DNA of 64,000 nt from Nakazawaea peltata. Lineage: Eukaryota; Ascomycota; Pichiomycetes; Alaninales; Pachysolenaceae. The stretch is taken from contig BCGQ01000002.1 of NCBI GenBank assembly GCA_001599355.1, forward strand, positions 509,554 through 573,553, given 5' to 3'. Of the stretch, positions 20,185-29,492 are shown in pieces (within the stretch, counting starts at the first letter, position 1; every line of letters begins with the position of its first letter). Below the pieces are notes generated by a model. The model searched no databases. It saw only the letters and a list, made by a program, of their open reading frames with translations, and had not been told where the DNA came from. The position numbers and the translations under genes were made by a program.

Positions 20185-21873
20185 CTATTTAGGCACTAAT
20201 GTACTAAGGTTTTCTTTAACATATGACATGCAGTCGTCACTGGTAGCTGTAGGATGGTCCAATTGCCAGACCAACAAGCGGTCGTTGAGGGGTCTCATCC
20301 AAGGACCGGGTTTCAATCCGAGCTCTTTGATCAATTTTTTCCCATCCAAAAGCGGCTTCATAGTGAAAATCGACTCGTCAAGGCCCTGGTCGAGACCCCA
20401 TTGGAAAAAGTGCGCGTACTGTGCAACTTTTTCGCTTGTGGGGTCCTCCAAGAGGGTCTGGAAGAGATGGTGGATAAGACAGAGATGCCAGGTGGGGGAG
20501 TTGCCGAGTTTCTTCATGAAGACACCGACGGAGGATCTCTTGGGGTTGGCCAAGAGCTGGGAGAACTCGTCACTCGAATCGATACATTTGGAGATCGTAT
20601 CACTTTCTTTAGCCGAGTATTTCAAACCTTCTCTCATCACTAGCTCGGCCGCGGACATCTCCGATTTCATTTTCTTGGGATTGGCTACTAATTTCAAATC
20701 TTTCCAGGGGTTTAAAATGGTCAGTAAATAGAGCAATTTCCTGTTGGATTTGTCCAGATTCAAGAACTGGGAGAAGAGAGGACTGAAGGTTGCGTTTTGG
20801 TCTATGAGGGAGGTGATTTTCGATAATCCACCGTTAACTATGGTGGAAAGAACTTGATTAGCTTCAATAAATCTGGCCTCGATCTCGCTAAGTTTATCGG
20901 TATTTAAATCTACTATAGTATCTTGTATATCACCGAAATTGAATATGACATCATGAAGTCCTGATTCGCAGATCAATTCTAATCCGTATTCTGGGGTATT
21001 GGAGCTCGTTAACATCTTATGAATTTCTACTCCTACTCTTTCACGACTAATTTTCTTTGTGAGCAGGTACCTAATTTGCGGATCTTGCATCAGTTGCATG
21101 GTATCTGGATGAATGGAGAATCCGAATCGCAGCAGGAATCTTATTAAACGGAGACATCTAAGTGGGTCATCCAAAAAAGTTTTACGAGGTTCTAATGGGG
21201 TTCTTAAAATGCCCAGATTTAGGTCATCGATTCCTTTCTTGGTGAAATCTTCCACTTTTTCTGTCATTAAGTTGTAGAAAAGGGCATTCAACGTGGCGTC
21301 TCGACGATACAGATCTTGTTCAGGTGTCCCATAGGTGACTGTAGGTATTCTACTCTCCTCAGTATACTCTTCATTTCTCAAATTGACAAAATCGATATCG
21401 AGACCGTAAAGTTTTGTAGTGCAAGTTTCCAAATGCTTGGATTTCTCCGGGTTTTTATCAATCTTATGCACCGAGCCACTTCCTGTGATCAGTTTGACTT
21501 GAGATTCCTCGTTATTTTCACGAATATATTCCATCAAATTGGAAGTGAATTGTTCTCCACTGATACAATTGATCAGAATATCGAGATCATTACTCTCGAA
21601 ACCGAGTAATTTGTCTCTGACCCAACCACCTGTGACACGGAGTACGAGTTTCTGATCCAGACCAAGCTCATTTGTCTTGTTATAATGGTCAGAGAACTCG
21701 ACAAGTAAGCGACGAATGTTGGTTTCGACAGGGCTCAACTTGATCTCGGGAACGATGCTCTTGGGTTCGTAGGATGGAGGCATCGAAGTCAAGTATTTGG
21801 AAAGACTGAAGACGGACTTGGAAGTGAGACGTCTTTTGACCGGATTTAATGGTACGGTCAATACTCTTTTCAT
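20185..21873 (-). CDS. CCA1: CCA1, tRNA nucleotidyltransferase
   Basis: 562 residues from the ATG at 21871-21873. The class II nucleotidyltransferase core shows GGWVRDKLLG (82-91) and the catalytic DLD pair D96/D98. Next come the RRDATLNAL block, then the DDPLRCLRLIRFLLRFGF helix. The enzyme adds or repairs the CCA end of all tRNAs in cytosol, nucleus and mitochondria. The first 30 residues are basic and Ser/Thr-rich (MKRVLTVPLNPVKRRLTSKS), mitochondrial-presequence-like, and a second Met at 31 (MPPSYEP) could start the cytosolic form, as known for yeast CCA1. Codon 100 is CTG where the family has Ala (DLDI-A-IN). The 3' end almost abuts the convergent Ser-rich gene, with 2 bp between stops. 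It is divergent from TRM1. Confidence 0.96.
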   Translation of the reverse strand: MKRVLTVPLNPVKRRLTSKSVFSLSKYLTSMPPSYEPKSIVPEIKLSPVETNIRRLLVEFSDHYNKTNELGLDQKLVLRVTGGWVRDKLLGFESNDLDILINCISGEQFTSNLMEYIRENNEESQVKLITGSGSVHKIDKNPEKSKHLETCTTKLYGLDIDFVNLRNEEYTEESRIPTVTYGTPEQDLYRRDATLNALFYNLMTEKVEDFTKKGIDDLNLGILRTPLEPRKTFLDDPLRCLRLIRFLLRFGFSIHPDTMQLMQDPQIRYLLTKKISRERVGVEIHKMLTSSNTPEYGLELICESGLHDVIFNFGDIQDTIVDLNTDKLSEIEARFIEANQVLSTIVNGGLSKITSLIDQNATFSPLFSQFLNLDKSNRKLLYLLTILNPWKDLKLVANPKKMKSEMSAAELVMREGLKYSAKESDTISKCIDSSDEFSQLLANPKRSSVGVFMKKLGNSPTWHLCLIHHLFQTLLEDPTSEKVAQYAHFFQWGLDQGLDESIFTMKPLLDGKKLIKELGLKPGPWMRPLNDRLLVWQLDHPTATSDDCMSYVKENLSTLVPK

Positions 21874-22603
21874 TGGGTGTTGTGATGAGATGGAGGATGG
21901 ATGATTTGGGTCGTGGAAGAAGGGAGAAAAGAAGGGAATGAGAAGAGCAGAATACAGAAAACAGAAAATAGAGAAAACTCAGTAAAGTAGAGGAAAAGCA
22001 GAGGAAAACTAGAGGAAAAAAGTAGAGGAAAATCTGAGGAGAGAAAAGGAAAAAAGGAGGAAAGGAAAGGAGCAAAAAAGGGGTGATGGAAATTGGAGGA
22101 GGAGGAATTAGGGAAGGTAGGAGCCGGCAAGGGAAGGCCGCATGGCACAGTGAGGTTGCAGTATCCTAATAAAATCTGATGCTCTCGTGTCGCATTCCCC
22201 TTCCCCTTAACCTCTAGTTCCCAATTCCTTTAGTTTCCCCCTTCTCTACACCCCTTAGATTTCTTCCTCAGGATCTCCAGGGTCTCCAAGATATCCAGGC
22301 TCTCTCTCAGATTTCCCACTCCCTTACTAAATATCCTCACTAAATTTTCACTTAGATTTCCACCTATTTTCTACTTATTTTCTCACTTATTTTCACCTAG
22401 CTCTCTCTTATTTCCACTTATTTTCACTTATTTCTTCCCCCTACTTATTTCATCACAGACTTTTTCATACTAATCTTTCTTAAACCCCCTACATTTCTTC
22501 CATAGTTTTTCCCTACATTTTGCTCACAATGTACAGGAAAATTTTTCTACCAAAAAATTTTTCGATGAGCTTCAAGGGCGCTTAATCTGATCCATCGAGT
22601 CGT
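21874..22603. other. CCA1-TRM1 shared divergent promoter
   Basis: 730 bp. The half next to CCA1 (21890-22140) is almost pure purine on the plus strand. The half next to TRM1 (22185-22510) is almost pure pyrimidine, so each gene has C/T-rich DNA upstream on its own sense strand. The TRM1 end contains RRPE and PAC motifs. No ORF here looks real. Confidence 0.6.
22537..22570 (+). promoter_or_regulatory. RRPE-PAC pair upstream of TRM1
   Basis: GAAAATTTTTC (22537-22547) and AAAAAATTTTT (22552-22562), followed at once by CGATGAGC (22563-22570). RRPE (AAAATTTT) plus PAC (CGATGAG) is the standard promoter pair of ribosome- and tRNA-biogenesis genes in yeasts. The pair is only about 35 bp from the first ATG, which may favour transcripts that start downstream of it and use the second Met. 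Confidence 0.6.
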
Positions 22604-24178
22604 ATGAGGTTGTATGTTGGACGAGCATTGAAATTGAGCCATTTTACAAGACCAATCATGACAGGAACAGCTACTCTGCCAATAGACACCGAGAAATTCA
22701 CCTTGGTCAACGAAGGTCAAGCCAATGTTTTGTACGCCAAAGACAAGGTGTTTTATAACCCGGTCCAACAGTTCAATAGAGATTTAAGTGTGACGGCTAT
22801 TCGTGCTTGGAGTGAGATCCAAGCCGAGAAACATGCTCTGAAGAAACGTAATGTCGAGGGAGAACCAGTTCAGAATACTGGGAATTGGATCGATGTTTTA
22901 GAACTGCTTAGTGCCTCTGGTTTAAGAGCCATCAGATACGCCAAAGAGATTCCTCAAATTAGAAGGGTCATTGCCAACGATTTTTCACCATCTGCTGTGG
23001 AGTCGATCACTCAAAACATCGAATATAATGATATTCTGTCCAAATGTCAGGCCAACGAAGGTGATCTGATCAAATACATGCAACAAAAGTCTAGTAAATT
23101 TCACGTGATCGATTTGGATCCTTACGGAACCCTGCTGCCTTTCATCGATGGTCTGATCCAGCTGATCAAAGATGATGGGTTGTTGCTTGTCACATGTACC
23201 GATCTTGGTGTTCTCCTGGGTAACGGATACCCTGAGAAATGTTTTGCTCTTTATGGTGGAACCAATCTGTGGGGGGATCTGACTCATGAAAGTGCTTTAC
23301 GTGTGGTTTTGAATATGATCGCTACGGTGCTGCTGAAACATAAGAAGTATATTGAGCCACAGCTCAGTCTCTCTATCGATTTCTACGTCAGATTATTCAT
23401 CAAAGTCTCCACTTCTCCTATCAAGGTGAAAGAATTGCTGTCAAATACTATGTTGGTTTACTCTTGTAGTGGATGTGGAGCTTCTCATTATCAATCGATG
23501 GGAAGAAAGATCTATAACGAGAAGAGCACCGGTGTTCAGAATCAGTATAAATTCAAAGTAGCCCAGGGACCTCCTTGTGGACCTCATTGTGAATTCTGTG
23601 GTTCAGTTCATCATGTCGCGGGCCCAATGTGGGGAGGACCTTTGCATAACCATGACTTCCTCGATAGAGTTCTTTCGATTAGTGAGAATAAGTTGGATAG
23701 AGAAGTTTATAAAACGATTCCAAGAATCAAGGGAATGATCACTTTACTGAAACAAGAGCTTGTGGAATCCCCATTATATTTCAAGCCATCTTCTGTTGCG
23801 TCTGTGTTGCGTATGACCTCGCCTCCTGTCATCGACGTAGTAGCTCTGTTGGGTAATGCCGGATACAATCTGTCGTTGACACATGCTCTGAAATCTCTGA
23901 TCAAGACCGATGCTCCATGGGAGTTTATTTGGTTGATTTTCAAGAAATGGATGGAAGAGAACAATATTCTGTTGAGTAAGAAGTTGAACGAGAACACTTT
24001 TGGTTACAAAATCATGAATAATACCTTATTGTGGGACCGTTTGAAGGAGAAAGAGGTGTCATTTGAGCTCAATGAGGTGTCTAGAAAGATTTCTAAGGTG
24101 AGAACCGATAAGATCTTGAGATATCAAATGAATCCCGAGAAGAATTGGGGGCCAAAGGCTAAACCTGATAGTAAATAG
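22604..24178 (+). CDS. TRM1: TRM1, tRNA (guanine26-N2,N2) dimethyltransferase
   Basis: 524 residues from the ATG at 22604. Met19 (MTGTATLPIDTEKF, ATG at 22658) is a second plausible start. In S. cerevisiae two TRM1 starts give mitochondrial and nuclear forms, and residues 1-18 (MRLYVGRALKLSHFTRPI) look like a presequence. The Rossmann methyltransferase core shows SASGLRAIRYAKE (SAM binding), DLDPYG and LVTCTDLGVL. A zinc-binding region has CSGCG and CEFCG pairs with GPMWGGPLH between about residues 285 and 350. The enzyme makes m2,2G26 in most tRNAs. CTG codons at 177, 178, 184, 187 and 205 fall at Ala-rich conserved positions (GT-AA-PFIDG-A-IQ-A-I; VL-A-GN-YPEKC), strong support for CUG as Ala. 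Confidence 0.97.
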   Translation: MRLYVGRALKLSHFTRPIMTGTATLPIDTEKFTLVNEGQANVLYAKDKVFYNPVQQFNRDLSVTAIRAWSEIQAEKHALKKRNVEGEPVQNTGNWIDVLELLSASGLRAIRYAKEIPQIRRVIANDFSPSAVESITQNIEYNDILSKCQANEGDLIKYMQQKSSKFHVIDLDPYGTLLPFIDGLIQLIKDDGLLLVTCTDLGVLLGNGYPEKCFALYGGTNLWGDLTHESALRVVLNMIATVLLKHKKYIEPQLSLSIDFYVRLFIKVSTSPIKVKELLSNTMLVYSCSGCGASHYQSMGRKIYNEKSTGVQNQYKFKVAQGPPCGPHCEFCGSVHHVAGPMWGGPLHNHDFLDRVLSISENKLDREVYKTIPRIKGMITLLKQELVESPLYFKPSSVASVLRMTSPPVIDVVALLGNAGYNLSLTHALKSLIKTDAPWEFIWLIFKKWMEENNILLSKKLNENTFGYKIMNNTLLWDRLKEKEVSFELNEVSRKISKVRTDKILRYQMNPEKNWGPKAKPDSK

Positions 24179-24999
24179 TCATTGTAATCAATTAATTTGC
24201 ATCTCTTTGAATAGAATTATGTAGATTGGGGTGTATTTTTCCGGATTTGTCTGCAAGCAATTATTACCGTAATAGGCAATTGAGCATTGGGGCAGAAGGG
24301 CAAGAATTAGAAGAGCAGAGAAAAGCAGTGAAGGGCAAAGGAGGGTAGGGCAAAGGAGGGTAGGGCAGAAAGGGCACAACAAGGTAACTGGGGCTGGTCG
24401 GGACCTTAAAAAGAGAGAGCACGACTGAGTGAGGTAGTGGATCACATGAATGGTGAACTCAGACAGTGAACTCAGACAGTGAACCCAGACAGTGAACTCA
24501 AACTACGAACTCAAACACTGAATGAACACGACCAGGACGCTTTAATTTGACACCCTTTACGCGTCTTACTATCTCCTCAAGCTAAACGGTCAAAACGTTT
24601 TAATCTTCGTTTAATCCCCGATGCTGCAAACCACCTAACTACTCCCGAACAATAGTTAACACGTTGTGCAGATTATTCATCTTGCACATTTCGAGTGAAA
24701 CGAGCGGAGCCTCGCAGCGACCTCCTGAAATTTGACGTGTCAGGAGGGCAAGAAAAAATTTCATAGGGGCAAGAGCACAGCAGGGAGAGAGGAGCACAGC
24801 AGGAGAGAAGTAGGACGGACAAGGCCCAGTAGATAGCCGAACGATAGCCGAACCCTAACCAAACAAGTCAATGTGATCACCAAGATCTCCAACGCTCCCC
24901 TAAAACATTAATCTACATCATCTCTTATAATCTTAATATTACTGTATATATAGAGGATTACCTCGTGTCTCAAATACGCGTAAATAAGTTTGGATGGAC
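24179..24999. other. TRM1-VRG4 convergent intergenic region
   Basis: 820 bp between two 3' ends, with no convincing ORF. It holds a two-unit 15-bp repeat (24333-24362), a five-unit 13-bp minisatellite (24453-24517), an ACGCGT at about 24560, and an 8-bp perfect hairpin at 24721-24747 (CCTCCTGA/TCAGGAGG). The DNA just before that hairpin (CGAGCGGAGCCTCG) can also fold. An unannotated small RNA here cannot be excluded. Confidence 0.4.
24453..24517 (+). repeat. 13-bp minisatellite, five units
   Basis: Units of GTGAACTCAGACA: two are perfect, one has a single change, and two are more diverged (GTGAACTCAAACT, ACGAACTCAAACA). The graded divergence across the array is typical of a slippage repeat. 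Confidence 0.85.
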
Positions 25000-26031
25000 T
25001 TATTTTGGCAAAGCCTTAGCGTCCTCTTCCTTTTGCTTTTGCTTAGCAACAGAGTAAACTAAACCGGAAGCGAAACCGATGAAGATAGAAGAGACAGAGT
25101 AGAAGTTGACGGCGGCTGGGAACAAGATCAAACCGGACAAAGCAATTGGCAATTTGTTCAAAGCACCAACCATGGAGTAAGTGGTAGAAGAGGTAACTCT
25201 GACACACCAAGCAGAGGTGTAAGAAATACCAACGGCACCGGCACCACTGATGACCATAGCGAAGATAGTGGCGAATCTAGAGTCGGCTGGGAAGTTCTTT
25301 TCGATGTTCTCGGCAGACCAGTCCTCGAAGATGAAAGAACAAACCAACAATAATGGGATAGACAAGATGTTGTTGTAGTACATGGTGTCAAAGTCCTTGA
25401 AGTTGGTCAACTTTATTCTCTTTCTCATGACTAAGACGAACAGAGCAGAGCAGAAACAGTTGACTAACATCCAGAAGTAACCGGCGTTCAAGTTGGAGGA
25501 GATCTCGGTGGAAGCAGAGTCGGACTTGTCACCGTAACAAGCAACGACAGAAGAGATAACCATCAAAAGGAAAGAACCCAAAGCCATGGAAGTGACTCTA
25601 CCACCGAACCAAAGGACTTCACCGTAAGCGATCAAGATAATGGTCAAGTTCTTGAAGATGGTGTAAACTGGAACAGACAAGAATTGAATGGCCTTGGAAC
25701 CGGTGTAAATCATACCGACAAGCAAGACGGCGATTGGGAACCACTTCTTGGCCTCGTTCTTGTTGAATTCTCTATAAGTGATGGTGTCAAAGTGCTTCAA
25801 AGTACCAATGACAGCGATACAAACGATACCTTGGACCAGCAACAAGAAGAAGTTCAAGTTGAACTTATACAGCGAAAGGACAAACTTGTTGGTCAAAGTC
25901 ATCAAGATGGATGCAAAACAGTACGACAGGATCGAAACTGGCAGCGAGTTGGCAATCGAAGCCAATCCAGTTTGTGGGAGTACAGCAGCTGGCAGGGTGC
26001 CAACATTGACATCGTCTCTCTTTTCGGCCAT
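25000..26031 (-). CDS. VRG4: VRG4, Golgi GDP-mannose transporter
   Basis: 343 residues from the ATG at 26029-26031 in a good context (GAAAATGGC). About ten hydrophobic segments are visible from residue 32 to 325. The two nucleotide-sugar signature motifs are present: [13 protein letters not shown] (126-138) and GALNK (289-293), which contact GDP-mannose. The C-terminus is Lys-rich ([15 protein letters not shown]), as expected for a cytosolic tail that helps Golgi-ER cycling. Vrg4 exchanges GMP for GDP-mannose to feed mannan and glycolipid synthesis in the Golgi, and is usually essential. Codon bias is strong, so expression is probably high. A TATATATA at about 26102-26111 lies roughly 75 bp upstream. 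Confidence 0.96.
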   Translation of the reverse strand: MAEKRDDVNVGTLPAAVLPQTGLASIANSLPVSILSYCFASILMTLTNKFVLSLYKFNLNFFLLLVQGIVCIAVIGTLKHFDTITYREFNKNEAKKWFPIAVLLVGMIYTGSKAIQFLSVPVYTIFKNLTIILIAYGEVLWFGGRVTSMALGSFLLMVISSVVACYGDKSDSASTEISSNLNAGYFWMLVNCFCSALFVLVMRKRIKLTNFKDFDTMYYNNILSIPLLLVCSFIFEDWSAENIEKNFPADSRFATIFAMVISGAGAVGISYTSAWCVRVTSSTTYSMVGALNKLPIALSGLILFPAAVNFYSVSSIFIGFASGLVYSVAKQKQKEEDAKALPK

Positions 26032-27251
26032 TTTCTATCTCAATTGTTAATTCTAGAATTAAAATTATTTCTTCCCGAAAAAACAGGTGTACAAATCTCA
26101 GTATATATATAAAAATTTGTAGGACCAGGAAAAAAATCTTTCTTTTGTCTGCAACGAAAAAGAAAAAACACGAATTTCGGATTGGGAAAAAGTTATTGTT
26201 GATAAGTTGGGTGGTTTGTAGGGGTTGGTTGTTGCGGGTTGGGTGTTGGTTGTTGGTTGTTGCGGGTTGTGGGTTGTGGCTGTTGTAGCTTTCGTAGCTT
26301 GTGAGTTTTGTAGCCTGTAGCGGTTTGTGGTAGCTTTTATAGCTTAACTTGTAGCTCTCCTGGCAGTTGCTGTTAGATCACTTAGTCGATCTTATATATG
26401 ATAAGTATTTACTCCCACCTCGATGCAGCTGCTTTAGGACACAGACATATCTTTTCAGCCGAAGGGAGAAAAAAAGGACGAAAAAAGAAACGAAAATGTA
26501 TTATGTAGTGTAATAGTTAAGGTAAGTTTTGTCCTTGGGGCAACGTGAAGGTGAGACGCAGAAGTGGGTAGTAGACCAAGTAGAGAGCCGAAGTATGGTT
26601 TTGCAGTACCGATTTATAGTATATTGTGTATTAGAGTTTGCATTTTAGTCCATGTATTAGGCCCTTATAAAGAGCGAAAATCTGAAATAAAATAGCACCA
26701 AGCGATGATCTATAGATATTCCTAATTAGGCTATTGTTTAGAGGGGACGACGCGGTGGGATGCACAGTGGGAGGGGAGATGAAAATTGGAAGATAGGAGG
26801 GAAGAAGTGAAGTTGAGGGGTGGGTATTTGGTTGGGATTTGAGATCTCCTCGGTTGGACCATTGGGATGGTTAGTTTTTATTCCCAACAGCTAGCACTCC
26901 AGACATAATTCTTACCTTTACTTGTCTTTTGTAATGCACCAAGCACCCTATTAATCTCTTGGGCAATAAAAAAGATGCACACAAAACTGCGCACAAACTG
27001 CGTACAAACTGGCGTACAAACTGCGCGCTAACTGCACGGTACTAATTAGACAGATCATTGGGATTTTGTGCACGACAATTAAGAAAGTGGGAAGGTATGC
27101 ACGACTATTAAAACTGTAATTTATACACGACTTTACTCTATACAACGTTCGTCTACTCAATATTCATCTACTCGACATCCCTCTACACAACGTCCCTCTA
27201 CACATCTCTCAATCAAATCCTATTTCTATACCATTGGTAAAGGTCCAGCCC
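26032..27251. other. VRG4 promoter / Zn2Cys6 gene 3' region
   Basis: 1.2 kb without a gene. A TATA element lies at about 26102. A GT-rich block (26210-26330) built of GGTTGTTG and GTAGCTTGT units is C/A-rich in the VRG4 sense. A palindromic CCTAATTAGG (perfect MADS/CArG-type) is at 26721-26730. Three CACGAC copies are at 27070, 27100 and 27126. Several GCGCACAAACTG-like copies occur near 26990-27030. Confidence 0.5.
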
Positions 27252-29318
27252 TCACAAAATCAAACCATCCATAAGATCCGTATCAAACATCAGCTCGAAA
27301 CCTCTCCCTGGTTCCTCAGAATTGAGCAGCCATACTTTATTCAAGTACTTATTCAGTTGAACCAGAACAGAACTGTTCAAAACTTCAGCCATACGACGAT
27401 TGGTCTCCTTGAAGAAATTCAACTGAGTTTGGTTGATAGTAGTCGAACCCAGCACTAAAATCGACCAGTAAGGAAGACAACATTCGGTACTCAGTAAAGA
27501 AATCTTGATCAATTCTGAAATAATCAGCTCGACGTCTTCTTGGATCAGTGGGTCTGAAGGTTTCATAATTGGATTCAACATTTTAGTGACTAAAATGTTC
27601 AGCAGTCTCATAGTTAAGACTGATACACTGATATTGTTCTTTAATAACATGTAATTAGGAGAAGTTTGTTCCAACTCCGGCAGTAATTCCTCCGGTTTCC
27701 AATCACGGATTTGCTTTTGTAACAAGAGACACCTTGAATAATCTTCGTCATTCAAAGGTAAGCAAACTCTACAAAGCCAAGACAGTCTCAGCAGACAAAT
27801 GAACGAGTCCAAAGCACTTCCGACAATCGGATTATTCATCCAAGGAACCACACAACCATCGAAGATTGTCTGTTTTAAATCGGGGAAGAAGTCGCCGTTC
27901 AAAATGTAGAATGGCGAAGGTAATAATCTCACTAATTCTTTATGATCACACATCAATATGGTCACTGAGTAATTGAAGATGAAACCTTCGACTAAGTTTC
28001 TTTCTAAAGGTGAGACAATGTCTGGGTTTTTGAAGTTTCTTAACAGTAATCTCTTGCTCCACAACTTGTAAAATACACTCAAATGTCTGGCGTACGAAGT
28101 TGGGGCCATTCCAGATGATCTTTCCATCAAAACAAACGATTGTACAGCGACAAGTAACCAATCTTCATCTCCTCTTATATCGGTATCCTTTAAACAGTCA
28201 CTTAATAACTTGATAGACTTATGGTACTTGGACCTAGCAAAGTCTCTGTACTCTGGAAGCTTGTTCCCCAAGTAAACAGCTCCTCCACTTAAGAAGATCT
28301 CCCGTAAGATTGGGGAATAAATCACTTGAGGGATACAAATCAGACCGGGACTCAACAGAGGATGACAATGTAAAGGTGAGATCAGAGGCATGAACTCGGT
28401 CACAAATAAATGGTATAAAAATGCATCGTTGGTCGAAAGAGACACGTTGGGGATCCATGTGCGGAACTTGTTCATGGTCATTTCCATGTATGGATCCAAA
28501 TTTAATGGGGCGATTTCAAAGTTATCCATTCCTGTTGGGGAATCTTGAGGGGTAAAACGTGTAGAATTGGAGGAAGATCTCAGAGATAAATCCAATTCTG
28601 TGATCTCTGGCGAATATCCACTGGAAGAAGACGAACTTTCAGGTGATAATGAAGCTACAGAGTACATATGTTCGAAATCCTGTGGGATGATCGGACTCTT
28701 CAAGACTAATCTTGTATGGGATCCATTATTGGATTCTGTGACACCCGATACAGCTCCTGAAACATGAGTTGGTCTATGGTCATCCAGCAGTGATACGGAT
28801 ATCACAAAGACACCTTTTTCATCGGAATGCAGATGAGTCTTGACGGCTCCTCCTAATACTGAGAGATCGCTGTCTTTGACGACCAGTTTCTTCATTTTTG
28901 GCTGGATATCCAACGTCTCTAACAATTTCAGGTTCTCCAACTTGAATTTCTCTCTTAATAAACGCTTCTCTTTGCCTGTCAGTCTCAATATCGCGTCCCT
29001 TCCTAAGGGCCAAACGCATCTCAAGCAGTTTCTGGCACACAGGGTGCACTCAGGGTACATTTCATCACACTTCTTCTTTCTCTTTCTACAGCAGAGACAT
29101 CCTGTCTTGGTTCTGCTCTTTTTAGCGGTGGTCTTAGCGCTCGAAACAACGGCGGCGTCACCTTGAATTTGCTCACCGGCGATAACGCCGTTAGGGAGCG
29201 CCCTTTCTTCATCGGATCCACTTTGGGCAGCGTCAGAGGAGGACTCCGCGAGCATCATATTCGGTTCAGTACGTACATCCATGCCGATATGATACGAGGG
29301 AGACCTTAGTTGCATCAT
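27252..29318 (-). CDS. Zn2Cys6 fungal transcription factor
   Basis: 688 residues from the ATG at 29316-29318. A binuclear zinc cluster lies at residues 74-101 with C74, C77, C84, C91, C94, C101 (C-x2-C-x6-C-x6-C-x2-C-x6-C), preceded by the basic TKKSRTKT. An N-terminal Ser/Asp-rich tail and a Ser-rich linker flank it. From about residue 290 to the end the sequence is a helical regulatory domain of the Fungal_trans_2 type, with NKFRTWIPNVSL, long Leu-rich helices, and a C-terminal acidic-hydrophobic EPGRGFELMFDTDLMDG that may activate transcription. I cannot assign a specific orthologue or target pathway. It is divergent from COG1, with 174 bp between starts. Confidence 0.9.
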   Translation of the reverse strand: MMQLRSPSYHIGMDVRTEPNMMLAESSSDAAQSGSDEERALPNGVIAGEQIQGDAAVVSSAKTTAKKSRTKTGCLCCRKRKKKCDEMYPECTLCARNCLRCVWPLGRDAILRLTGKEKRLLREKFKLENLKLLETLDIQPKMKKLVVKDSDLSVLGGAVKTHLHSDEKGVFVISVSLLDDHRPTHVSGAVSGVTESNNGSHTRLVLKSPIIPQDFEHMYSVASLSPESSSSSSGYSPEITELDLSLRSSSNSTRFTPQDSPTGMDNFEIAPLNLDPYMEMTMNKFRTWIPNVSLSTNDAFLYHLFVTEFMPLISPLHCHPLLSPGLICIPQVIYSPILREIFLSGGAVYLGNKLPEYRDFARSKYHKSIKLLSDCLKDTDIRGDEDWLLVAVQSFVLMERSSGMAPTSYARHLSVFYKLWSKRLLLRNFKNPDIVSPLERNLVEGFIFNYSVTILMCDHKELVRLLPSPFYILNGDFFPDLKQTIFDGCVVPWMNNPIVGSALDSFICLLRLSWLCRVCLPLNDEDYSRCLLLQKQIRDWKPEELLPELEQTSPNYMLLKNNISVSVLTMRLLNILVTKMLNPIMKPSDPLIQEDVELIISELIKISLLSTECCLPYWSILVLGSTTINQTQLNFFKETNRRMAEVLNSSVLVQLNKYLNKVWLLNSEEPGRGFELMFDTDLMDGLIL

Positions 29319-29492
29319 CTTATCTGGTTTGATATGGGTGAAACTCTTAATGAAACTGCTCTTCTTGATGATTAATCAAGATTAAATTTTTTTCGTCTTA
29401 TTTTTCGCTCTGGGTTTCTATTTGTAGATTATTATCGATTTGATCAATGTAACACCGGGACACCAAATTTTTCGCAGAGCCCGGTTGATATT

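Noticed and set aside
26515-26535. Minus-strand AACTTACCTTAAC resembling the 5' end of U1 snRNA
   Set aside because: Only the first dozen bases resemble U1. No stem-loop I sequence or Sm site follows.
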